In this document: positions 48,457 through 58,485 of the stretch, piece after piece
Numbering within the stretch: the first letter of the stretch is position 1
Layout: every line of letters begins with the position of its first letter
Assembly: GCA_017591395.1 (NCBI GenBank)
Contig: WEDG01000319.1
Coordinates: forward strand, 62,001-126,000
Direction: 5' to 3'
Length of the DNA: 64,000 bases
DNA from: Schistocephalus solidus
Taxonomy: Eukaryota; Platyhelminthes; Cestoda; Diphyllobothriidea; Diphyllobothriidae
The notes under the pieces: model-generated
Seen by the model: only the letters and a program-made list of their open reading frames with translations
What the model was told of the DNA's origin: nothing
The model's database searches: none
Position numbers and translations under genes: made by a program

Positions 48457-48760
48457 GGAGGAGGAGGAGGAGGAGGAGGAGGAGGAGGAGGAGGAGGAGG
48501 AGGAGGAGGAGGAGGAAGAGGAGGAGGAAACAGAGGACGATGAAGAGGAGGAAGATGACGACGAAGAGGAGGGGGGAGAAGGCAGAGGACGATGAGGAGG
48601 AGACAGAAGACGACGACGAGAAGGCAGAGGATGACGATGACGAGAAGGCAGAAGACGACAAGAAAAGGGCAGATGATGGTGAGGAGAAGGTAGACGACGG
48701 TGAGGAGACGATAGAGGACGAAGAGAAGAAGGAAGAGTCCTACGAGACGACAACTGAGAA
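48341..48760 (+). repeat. Purine-rich tract: (GGA)n followed by GAG/GAC-type acidic-codon repeats
   Basis: About 420 bases almost without pyrimidines on the plus strand. 48350-48535 is mainly (GGA)n. From 48536 it becomes an irregular repeat of units such as GAGAAGGCAGAGGACGAC. A plus-strand open frame (48429-48947, 172 codons) reads poly-Arg and then Glu/Asp-rich sequence with repeated EKAEDD. The minus strand gives Ser- or Pro/Leu-rich shadows. It lies in the 4.5-kb intron before exon 4; I call it a repeat, not a gene. Purine tracts of this kind can form triplex DNA. Confidence 0.85.
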
Positions 48761-48947
48761 TATTTGTCGGTATCTGACTCATCTCTTTTTCGTGAATGAA
48801 CGCAGTGGTGAAATAGTCCGCACTTGCAACGATTTTCGCCACAGTCTTGAGATCAGTCTGGCAAGTGAGTTCCCTGAGGCTTCCATGCATAAAGAAGGTA
48901 GCTCCCTAACCCCTCAACAACTATTTCGTAATAAAAATCAAGTATAA

Positions 48948-50614
48948 TCGCTAGCCAGCACAACTAACTGCACACATGCTGAGCCTAACTGGCCTAGGAC
49001 TCTTCTTCATATGCGTCATTTGGGTTGTCTCACAGTGGCATCAAGAATTTTAGCTACAAAACTAGAGTCGACAGTAATGCTCTTCCTCAAGTCAATTTTG
49101 TGGTTATTTTAATTGTACAGACAGTGCAGGGCAAATGTCAGAAGGCCCTGGAAGGTTTACTTGTGCACACGGTTTGAACGATGGGCAATCAAGTATTAAA
49201 ATAGTATCTGGCCTCACCGGTCAGTATAGGACATAATTAGGGCCACTCAAGGCCTTGTGTTAACATTTGCTGCCTGCTGTTGGCAGTCAAATGGGAACTG
49301 ATCACTTCGATTAAAATCGAATTTCCTGGTTCTCCATATATATGTGTTCGACCGCCTGGGATGACTGATTATTGGGGCAAAATGAAACGAGCCTGTGCCC
49401 CAGTGCAGCCTGATAGGCAGTGCAACTTATACGCGACCTTGAACGTTACCAATCGCAATCGCACATAACGTGAGTCCCTGGCCCAGCAATCAATCATCAA
49501 GATGCCCGAGTTCAAATCCCTGTGCTTCCCAGTCGAAATCTGGTGTATGTTTGGCTGACGAGGTTAAGCTAACCGTAAATTGTAATTTAAGCTTTCCTCG
49601 TCTCTTTAAGGAGCCCTACTGGCGAAGTAGAATTTTTACCCAATGCAGGAAGCACGGATTTATCATTTATCCTATTCGATCTATAAGTTTAAATAGCTTA
49701 AGTCATGTGTTCGGGTATTGCGAGGACTCCATTGTTGGGTTGATTTTGAAGAAAACCTCATCTATAGCAGCTAAAAATAAGTCATTTTAATTTGACCGAT
49801 AGAAGTCCTCTGCAGTTTGTCCCGTTCCTTTGTCTTTAGTGATTCACCCAAGTTGCCTCTGTGCTTCTCCTGTTCTGCTTTAGGATGAGGACCGATTCTT
49901 ATCAGGATCGATTGGCTAGACTTTCCGATTTTAGATCGTCCTCTCATTTGCCGGACAGACTTACCGACACATGTAATTAAATAACAAGTTGCGAAAATCC
50001 CAGCGGTGTCGATGGGATTCGAACCCGGGCACTAACAGGACACACTCAATGAACTTAAACTCACAGACATTTTTTGCTGCGATGAGCTTATTCCGAACGC
50101 CTTAGAGTTACGTTTTGACTGTGTTTTTGGTTTGCAGGGCTTTTCCAAGATGCGATTACTGTACGGAATCCCGGAATTTTCTTGCTTGAATCGTTTAGTC
50201 TTTTAGTTTCTACACACTTCCTTTTTCTCGGCTCAAGCTATTAACAAGGGCTCACAAAACTCGCTCAAAACTATTTTTAAAACAACATATGCAAAGCGTT
50301 TCTTTAAGCACCAATGCGAACCCCAAATAGTTGCGCAGGTATTCAGATTGCGCAAATGTTTCACATACTGGTAATTCCTCTGCCTTAGGATATGCTTAAA
50401 TGACGTGAAATCAGCGTTGTCAGATTTTGAATGAACAAGTTGGCTGCCTCAGGGTGCATAGACATTTTGATTTGTTTTTTTATATTTTCAACGCCGCCTG
50501 CCACAAACTATAATCTAGGCTTTCTACAATAACATTGTCTGCTTAAATTACTGTAATTATTGTAAATTCGAGCTGCCAGGGAGTTAACACTGCCTCTCTC
50601 TCTCCTCCTTGTAG
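48948..50614. other. Intron sequence with two tRNA-like repeat remnants
   Basis: No gene recognised. CCCGAGTTCAAATCCCTGTG (about 49505-49525, plus) and the reverse complement of GGGATTCGAACCCGGGCACT (about 50009-50028, minus) resemble Pol III B boxes and are probably remnants of two further SINE types. It ends with the pyrimidine tract of the exon 4 acceptor. Confidence 0.4.
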
Positions 50615-50777
50615 CCTCCCTCCGAGGCAGTATAGGTCAGATCCTATTCGGTGGGGATATTAACGCGATCTTCCAGGTCAATCCAACGGGCTTCATTCCT
50701 CTCGTTGCACTGAAGAAGACTGGGGGCTTGGCCGACATCCTTTCCCTTGCAGTGCTTTTTAAGAGCGGCAAGAAAAA
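50615..50777 (+). CDS. TRPM-like gene, exon 4 (end of the SLOG-like domain)
   Basis: Acceptor after a long pyrimidine tract (CTCTCTCTCCTCCTTGTAG); donor GTAAGC after 50777. The first two bases complete the codon left by exon 3. It encodes SLRGSIGQILFGGDINAIFQ and then FIPLVALKKTGGLADILSLA. The latter resembles the VPVVVCEGSGRAADLL strand-glycine-helix segment that closes the TRPM SLOG domain. The longer antisense frame over this exon (50637-50822, minus) has no support. A 61-bp tandem duplication begins 30 bases after the exon. Confidence 0.7.
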
Positions 50778-50806
50778 GTAAGCTACTGCCCACGCCATAA
50801 AGAACT

Positions 50807-50928
50807 GCTCGAAATCACGCACTCATTGTGGTGGTACGGAGGGGTTATAGCACGACTACTGACGGTTGCTCGAAATCACGCACTCATTGTGGTGGTACGG
50901 AGGGGTTATAGCACGACTACAGACGGTT
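50807..50928. repeat. 61-bp tandem duplication, two units
   Basis: Two adjacent copies of a 61-base unit that begins GCTCGAAATCACGCACTCAT and ends GACTACTGACGGTT; the second copy differs at one base (ACTACA). Near identity means recent duplication or ongoing homogenisation. It lies 30 bases downstream of exon 4. Confidence 0.95.
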
Positions 50929-53374
50929 GCTCGTGAAAGCTCGCTCCTTAAAGACGACAGCTTAAGTAACGTGACTGTTCCCCATTGATTTTCAACTTCT
51001 ATCAATTCAAGTATATTTCATAAAAACATGCATGAAAATATTAACCTCTGTACTCATCCGGTAGCAGGCTACGTCTTCCTTAAATTTTCGACTTCAAAAC
51101 ACGGTGTCTTCCGCTTTTAATGGTCCTAATTATGTGATGTTTTAGGAATGTGATATTGCTTGCAAAGTGTACAAAAATTCCACATTCGTATAAAAATTTG
51201 TGAGCACGAAATGTAATCTTCTTAATAGTTTAGAGAAATCTGCGATGTTATTTAAACTCAATGTACGCAGCTAGAAGTTTGGAAACCATAAATGAAAGTT
51301 AAACGGCGGGTCGGATTCAAAACTATTCCAGAATTAAAAAATATTTTTGAAAAGGCCATGATATCCTTTTCAAGTCTAAGCTTTAAAAAAGATGTATTTT
51401 CGCTACCAGGTGAGTACAGAAAATAATTTTTTTGTGTAGGATTCCCACACGACTATGGGGCCTTTTTGCATGAAGTATTAAGCGAATAAGTAAAGTATGC
51501 AACGGTCGAAATGCCTTGCATCGAGAATTTAGAGCTCATATCCAACTTTGCGCAAACTACGTCGCCTAATCTAGGTTAACCCCCTCAGTCTTGCTAAATC
51601 TACCTTTTCGTCGATATAACAGACAATATTTATCTGTCTTCAACTCCGCAGGCAAACGCTGCCTATCCGGGTAACTAGCAATCCCTCACAATAGTGCAAT
51701 TTTGTCGGAATCAATTGAGGAAAATAGAGGGCAGTTTGTTTAACGTTAATTTTAGCACTGAGGGTAGGTTTCGGCAATCCATTCGACTTGGCGGCCGGCA
51801 GCTTCAGGAATAAAACCTCGAGAGCCTCTCACTCGCGATTTTTAGCTGTCAGCACTATAGTTTGCTCAGCACTTTAGATTGCTCCAGGTGGGAAAGTGGA
51901 ACACAGAGTTCGGTAGATGCAGCGAAAGTCTGCGCTCACTGGAATACAGCACAAGCTGCCGTTCCTACACCAGCATTCTCTAGAGCGCACGGCGGACATC
52001 GTTGAGCTACAACGGTTGGACATTAAAGCCCGTTCAAATCGCTCTCAGGACAGTTGGCAAAGACAAATTAAGATACCTAGATAATGCAAGAGAGAGGGGT
52101 CTTAATGATTGGTGGTTACCGAAGCTCTCTTTGTGCTTTCGGAGAATACTACCTTTTAAAATAGGTACTTTACAATTTCGACAGAAACTTTGGGAAAAAT
52201 ACTCCCTAGCACTGCGTTGCTGTTCCATACAAAATCATACTGGACTTGGTGTAATCATGCAGGAAACTTTGTGTTGAAATATAATTTTCCTGCAAGAGGT
52301 TTATTCGGTGACCGTAAAAATCGGCCAGCTAGTCTCGTAACTAACATACTTGACGGAAATTATAAACAGCATTACCCTGTTTGTCTTTACACCACCTAAA
52401 ATTTGTCCCAGAATAGGTATCAATAGAAATATTCGGTTATCTGACCGATAACTATGAATAAGCTGAGCCCCTTGCATTTGCATTGCACGCTGATATTATG
52501 CTGAGCTAAATTAGGTAGTGAAAATTAACAGAAAACAATATCGTGAAGAAGACTTTTTAACAGCCTGCCCAAGTGTGATGTAGACTCCAAATGTTTTATT
52601 TTACGAGGAAGAGAGTGTTGAGATCGTTTATTTTACCCTAGGCAGGACGGGCGAATAGGAGCATCCCGTTATACAGTTGGCTTTGCTCTACGTTCCAAGG
52701 AAATCAGGATTAGGGTTAACTTTAGGATTGGTGTCAAGGCATTGAAATTTGTTCGGACAGGAATCTAGGCAGATAAGCGATGCGGGAAACGTTGAGCCTG
52801 GAATAAAGCTCTCTAAAATCAGAGGGTTATGAGAGCATTTTAGTCGAGAGCAACTAGCTGCAGAGAAAAAACTATGCAGTCCTCACACCCACAAATCTAG
52901 CAGCACAGAATGCCGGGTGTGTGTGGCCAAAATATTTGGTACATACCAGACAGTTGAAGTGTGCGAACGGCTCAGTTTATCAGCTAGATTTTATATACTT
53001 CAGCCTAATCTCTCTCTCTATCTCTCATAAATTTTATGTTAGAATATGTTTTCCGGAGAATTGACCCAAAGTTCACTCTTGAACTTCCGCGGAAAAGACT
53101 GGTTTCACTTTGACAATTGAAGCACAAATATGAAACGACCTGGGTAATTCTGGGATATCTGCTGATGAACCCAGCCTATTGAGGTTGTGTTATGTACTAG
53201 CGACCGAATAATATCGATAGAAAAAGTGTCTAAGCTTCTGCCTAGCATTCAGGTTGCCATGCACAAAGGGGAATTTTCTCATCTACCTAGCTCGCTTGAA
53301 ATAGTTCGATGCATGCATGTTTTGCTTGATGTCCTAACTACATGTAAACATTGCCGGCGAAGACAATTGCCTTC
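50929..53374. other. Intron sequence; includes repeat copy at 51,893-52,025
   Basis: No gene recognised. 51893-52025 pairs with about 17910-18045. Around 52690-52740 AGGATTAGGGTTAACTTTAGG is a short telomere-like or degenerate repeat. The 91-codon open frame at 52002-52277 lacks motifs and splice context. Confidence 0.4.
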
Positions 53375-53521
53375 CTTAAGTGAGACAAGATTGGTCATTT
53401 CTGGCTCATTAGCCGTCGTCAGCCAGCCATACAAAACCCCAGGTGCTGTACCACCCGAGGATCGAACCTGTGACCCGTTGAACAGAAATCTAGCGCTCTA
53501 ACCACTGGGCTACGGGCTCGT
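53375..53521 (-). repeat. tRNA-derived SINE copy, minus strand
   Basis: On the minus strand: GAGCCCGTAGCCCAGTGGTT (A box), GGTCACAGGTTCGATCCTC (B box), then the common body (GGCTGACGACGGCTAATGAGC). It is head-to-head with the next copy. Confidence 0.8.
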
Positions 53522-53628
53522 TGGTTTACCAGTTTAGAGCGGAAATATTAAAATTTGCGAAAGCTTGCTCACCAATCGGCACGAGTGGCAAGCCTTAGAT
53601 TCCCGGTGTAAACTGGCAAGACTACGGG

Positions 53629-53905
53629 CCTGTGGCTCGATGGTTAGAGTGGTGGATTTCTAATCAACAGGTTATTTGTTCGAGCCTTGGGTGTTACACA
53701 ATCTGGGGTTGGGTATTCCTGGGTGATGACAGATAATAAGCCAGAAATTGACATTCTAGTCTCCCTTGTCTTTTTCGCCAGTGTTATTCTGCCTATAATA
53801 CTAGCGAATGCACGGTTGTTGGCGGGGCTTGAGAGGGAGGTTCAAGATAGAACAGGATGAGTCTCGTAACCGATCGGTGAAACGTCCATCCGCCAAGGTC
53901 CTAAA
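53629..53905 (+). repeat. tRNA-derived SINE copy, plus strand
   Basis: GGGCCTGTGGCTCGATGGTT (A box), GTTATTTGTTCGAGCCTTGG (B box), body with GATGACAGATAATAAGCCAG and end with GAACAGGATGAGTCTCGTAA and CCATCCGCCA. The longest SINE copy here, about 280 bases. It ends about 75 bases before exon 5. Confidence 0.85.
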
Positions 53906-53981
53906 TACATTTTCAATTAATTTGTTCTCCTCGCATCTACCCTCCCGTAAGTGCATTTTCATTATACTTTTCGGAATCAAG

Positions 53982-54283
53982 CAAGTTACGGAACTTCAGC
54001 AAAGCCCAAGCTGCAAATATTACCACAAAGTTGGCAGGTTTGAGAGGAGCTGACGAAGAAACTCTCAAAAATGCGTATAATATCCTTTTCAATTTACTGA
54101 GGATTCCAGACTTCTCCTTTGTCCATGATTTTTCAAAGGAAAGGGACATCTCGGGCACCGTTCTTCATGCCTTGATGACGTCCCATGATGATGAGATATG
54201 CTTTCTCAAGTTGGCCATAGTCTGGAACAAACTAGAAGAATTTGTGAAATGTGTGAATGGACGGGAAACGCTCCTAGAAGAAG
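53982..54283 (+). CDS. TRPM-like gene, exon 5 (melastatin-homology repeats)
   Basis: About 100 codons: ...LAGLRGADEETLKNAYNILF, NLLRIPDFSFVHDFS, DISGTVLHALMTSHDDEICF, LKLAIVWNKLEEFVKCVNG. The family pattern at this place is a helix pair, then LITVFD..., DIDLAILTALLK and LALAWNRVDIA; the matches to VLHALMTS and LKLAIVWNKLEE are the clearest TRPM signature in the window. The donor GTGAGT follows 54283, leaving one base. The start at 53982 is chosen because its single base restores the frame from exon 4; the acceptor (TTTTCGGAATCAAG) is weak, and the exon could begin slightly elsewhere. Confidence 0.75.
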
Positions 54284-54429
54284 GTGAGTTTTCATCCCCC
54301 CTCTTTCAACTGCTGTACTCCCGTCTTTTTCAGCCTCTGCCATCGGTCGCCTACTGACCACTTTGTAAACTAGTGCTTCACCATTGCGAACACGCTTTGG
54401 TTACCTCTCAAACATCAAATATCTTCGGG

Positions 54430-54820
54430 TGGCGGCTCCCTATAGCTGAATAAAATTTTGTACCCAGGCATACGTATAACTCAGGTGGAATTGGATTTCG
54501 CACATCTGTTCTGCTTGCTGCATAAAAGCGAGCACTTTGTGCTACCAGCCTGTTGTGGTTCAGAACCCCAGCTGAGAGGTAATGTAGGTGCTCAGTAAGT
54601 CACACTTAATGTCAAATGGTAGGCTAGAACGGCTAATTCTGACGTGATTGCCGTCATCAACCACCTGTTATTTAATTCCTAGAAGCACCTGAGATTAGGC
54701 AAACAGATAAATCTTACTATCACAGAACTTTCGATATTCAACAACTAAACCATTTGGACACAGCTCCGTAGCTCAAATGGCGTAAACCTTACCGATGGCA
54801 ACTTACTCGCGTTTTATACT
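54430..54820 (+). repeat. Interspersed repeat, copy 1 of a direct pair
   Basis: About 390 bases matching 55460-56160 with a gap. Shared pieces include GCTTGCTGCATA.AAG, GGCTAATTC.G..., CCTA..AGCACCTGA.ATTA and CGTAGCTCAAATGGCGTAAA. The last piece has the look of a Pol III A box (TAGCTCAAATGG), so this may be another tRNA-related element. Confidence 0.65.
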
Positions 54821-55459
54821 TGAGGAAAGTGTATCTTTCGGTATTATTAAAAATTACCAAATAATGTTGAACCCTACCGACCATTACACTTGCATTCAAA
54901 GTTTCCAAACTACATGCTGCAAACATTCTGTGTATGGAAAATCACACAATTCTCTAGACTATGAGAAGAGGTCATATATTTTTCATAATATTTTGCAATA
55001 GATGTGGATCATTTCGCATACAATATAGGCAACATTAATAAATTGACGGCTACTATGTATTATGAATGAACAGTTTACGGTCTTAAGATATGATAATTTG
55101 AAACTTTTATAAACCCAAAAAATACCTATTATTCGATTATAAAATTGGAAGAAGACGCAATCGTCTGCTAAACGGGTATAAGAAATAATATTTTTGTGCA
55201 CGTTTTATCTCAACTATAGTTGAATTTAAAGGGAGAGTGAAAATCAACGAGAAAAAGATACGCAGCATAAGTAGCCTTTTTTTACAGAGTATGCTTGTCA
55301 CATGGTGGTCAGATAGAAGCTCGTTCGAAAGCCGCAATATAATTAATATAACAAGCTTGCTTGAATAATTTGTTCAGATCGAAACCAAATTTCAGCATTT
55401 CGGTCGAAATTTCATAAAAAGAGAGTTCACTGTACGTGTTCTTTATGTGAAATTTGATT
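54821..55459. other. Intron sequence; nothing recognised
   Basis: About 640 AT-rich bases between two copies of one repeat. No gene supported. Confidence 0.35.
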
Positions 55460-56165
55460 TCGTCCATTTTCGGCTTGCTGCATAGAAGTGGGTATTTCGT
55501 TTTACCATACCGTCGTGGATCAGAGGCCCCTACGTGTAGGTCACATAACAGGTCAGTAATTCATATGTATTGTCAATAAGGTAAGCTGAGATGGCTAATT
55601 CCGGGAGGATTGTCGTCAGCAGCCAGTTTTAGTTCAATTGCTAGGGGCACCTGAAATTAACTAAAAAGGTAAATCCTACTGTCGCAGAAGTTTCGATATT
55701 CCGAATTCCGGTGGATGCACAATAGCCGGGCGCATTCAGAACATTGCAAGCAAATCCAAATTTCGTACGGGAATCTTGTTGAAAGGGGTTTTCTGGGAAG
55801 GTAGAACGAGGAAGCAGAAAACCTAGGAAAAGAAACCGAAGAAGGTAAGGGTAACTGCCACCTAGTTACCGGCTATAAATGAGCTAAATGGAACCCGCTG
55901 GATTTAAGAGAAACGGGAAAGCGAAGGGCAAGGGAACCAGATGCTTGGAAATGAAACCGCCACCGGCGTCAACAAGAGTTAAATGGGAATGCAGCTGACT
56001 AAAGGACGAAAGCTAAACGCGTTAATATGAAAGCAGGGACAGGTAATCCCGAGTAAGTTTTCTCCGTGGGTCCGGCTATTGTACTCCCACCCAAATTTCA
56101 ACCGACCGGACACTGACTCGTAGCTCAAATGGCGTAAAATGTTTCGGTGGCAAACTGACCTGGAT
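55460..56165 (+). repeat. Interspersed repeat, copy 2, with a 390-base insertion
   Basis: The copy-1 homology breaks at about 55705 (after AGTTTCGATATTCC) and resumes at about 56095 (CGGACACTGACTCGTAGCTC). The sequence between belongs to a second repeat whose other copy is at 47875-48020. This is a nested repeat. Confidence 0.6.
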
Positions 56166-58300
56166 TCAGACAACCATACGTGAATGACCGTTAGCGCCAT
56201 CTTAACCAAAATTAGTCATTTAAGTATCCGTAAAAGGGAGATTAGCGTTAAGGTGAAGGTTAGAGCTAGGATGAAGGTTTAAATGAAGGTTAAGGTTAGA
56301 ACGTAGGAATATGCGCACCTCCCCGAAGTAAGCGCGAAACCACCCGTAAGATTCGGGGTATTCCGATTCCCATCTCCTGACCCTTTTGAAAATATCGAAT
56401 TCTGCACTAATAATTAAAACAATAATCGCTCGGTCAAAGTAAGAGATCTTGAGGGTCCCCATGTAGCCACATTGGCCACTTTATTTAACGCTTTGCACGG
56501 CATTTTAACTCGAAGAAAAAATACTGCTTGCGCCTTAACTGAATCATTCATAGCTGATTTCACTGTTGTATAAAATCACAAGTATTTTCTCACCAAGTGA
56601 TTGGTTACCTCATAAGTAATGACTCAGTTACATAAAATGGGTCACTTTGCTTTCCATACCATTTTCAAAAAAATTGTATTCGAAATTTTCCCTTTGCAAG
56701 GTACAGAAGACTTCATTCGTAGAATACGGTTTTGAGCATCCAAAGATGTTTTTAAATATTCCTTTTGTACTGAATTATTGTGAATGTGCATGGATAGCCG
56801 ACTGTTTTGGACAGAGCAAGTAAGATATTCTTCAAAACATCAGTTTAGATAACCAACTGTATTCTCACAGTATTATGAAGTTATGCTGGTTTATCCTTTT
56901 TCGTGAATTGTGTTTCAATTTGTATAAGATTACCTATGAGAAATGTAAGCAACCAAATTTGAACCTGTGGAATGAACACTCCGCTCATGTTAGTTTATGC
57001 TTACAGACCACCACATGTTGACACATGATTATGAAATCGATTTAATTTATTGGGTCAATATTTAAACGTCTTTGATGCGTGCCCTACGCGCATTTTTCTC
57101 GATTTCAACAATCTGGTTAACTTAAACCTATCAAGATGCGTTAAAAGACGTGGTTTGGTAGGTTGGCAACTGAAGATGCAACTGAGACCGCGCAATCACC
57201 CCAGTAGATACTTGGATGGCGTGGCTGACTGGTATACCTAGAGTCAGATTGCAATGGGTCTCTATGGCACTCTCACACATGTGACATCAAAGCCGCCCAC
57301 CGTCTTTCGTGTGAAATCCTCGGGTATTGTGTTTGGTGGCCAGGTTGTGCGTGAGAGACGCGCAAATGAGCCATTTGACTCTGTCCAACACCGTGTCCAA
57401 TCCCCACATCACCTCAGCGAGTGAACTTATGTTTAGGAGCGGGAAGAGAGAGAAACAGAGAGAGTGTGTGAAAGAAAGAGAGGTCGGTTGTCTCAACGCA
57501 TTTTCCCTACTATAAAAGAGCTGACACGACTGCATATACTAAGATGCTGTAAAAGCCGCGTCTTGTAATGCTGCAAACTGGTGGCGTCACTCGGTCTGCT
57601 CTGCCAAAGGGCCCAGTCAGTTAGGCTCCGATATAAGCACCCCTTATTCCTGATCGTTTGTTCGTAAACCAGGGAGTGTGTTGGCACGCAGCATCTACCA
57701 CACACTCCCGGTTCTCAACCACCTTGCACTGACATAAGACAATATCAAGATGACAGATGGTGGGTTTTCAGACGCATAAATAGAAAAAAACAAAGCAAAC
57801 CATCTACATTTGCCGAAGACGGCTTGGTTTCCACTTCAAGTAAACAGATACATCAAAGAAGATGTTTTTCATTTACGTGTGGTCTACGCGGACTGTCATG
57901 CGACGTTGCACCCGACGTATTGGCGACGACAGCAGAGAGACATCCTTTGTATGCTTTTGTTATGGAAAAGGTTCATCTATAGCCAAGGGATGCTTGTTTT
58001 AAGAGATAGTGCAAAGGGTTTTGACTGAGAAATCTTAGCAAAGAGTTTTGCGGAGGCACAAATTACCGAATAGGCCCATGCAATGTCCGAATGTTCTTGA
58101 GCAGTGGGGATAGGTGAGACTGGAGCAATGACCGATATTAAGGTTCCTGGCACTGGTTCACTGATCCTATTGTGATAAATTCGCAAGCGATGGAGAAGGG
58201 CGTTCACAGAGGGGCCAGGTTGGAATTAAGTCCACATTGCTGATAGTTGGGGCGATGGTGTTGCTGACGGTCAAGAAGTCAAGGGTGCCCTACTTGCCAA
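56166..58300. other. Intron sequence with degenerate hexamer repeat; no gene
   Basis: 56225-56310 carries a loose GGTTAA/GAAGGTT-type repeat (AAGGTGAAGGTTAGAGCTAGG, AATGAAGGTTAAGGTTAGAA). Elsewhere several 60-80-codon open frames (57050, 57327, 57493, 57810) have no motif and often overlap on opposite strands. Confidence 0.4.
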
Positions 58301-58307
58301 TGCTATT

Positions 58308-58485
58308 GTGACGTTATTTGATCAAATTATAGCGAGTTGCACGCGTCAGCAATGCAAAGGACAGCAGATGTTTAAGGAGGCCAATGTTATTGTGAGCCGT
58401 ATTGACGTTATTTATCAGATTATAGTGAGTTGCACGCGTCAGAAATGCGAAGGACAGCAGATGTTTAAGGAGGCCAATCTGATTT
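58308..58485. repeat. 93-bp tandem duplication, about 1.9 units
   Basis: AGTTGCACGCGTCAG.AATGC and GGACAGCAGATGTTTAAGGA recur 93 bases apart with about 10% difference. The unit is 31 codons long, so the plus open frame (58308-58520) is repetitive too (GQQMFKEAN twice). No family is recognised. Confidence 0.9.

Noticed and set aside
48268..48890. Long Ser-rich and Pro/Leu-rich open frames on the minus strand
   Set aside because: They are antisense readings of the (GGA)n tract; any frame of a trinucleotide repeat stays open.
50005..50035. tRNA gene suggested by GGTTCGAATCCC on the minus strand
   Set aside because: Only the T-loop/B box is tRNA-like; the flanks do not fold into a cloverleaf by eye.
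50637..50822. Minus-strand 61-codon frame
   Set aside because: It overlaps exon 4 of the TRPM-like gene on the opposite strand, and only the plus strand has splice sites and family similarity.
56225..56310. Telomere-like repeat tract
   Set aside because: The GGTTAA/GGTTAG units are too irregular and too few; better described as a degenerate simple repeat.
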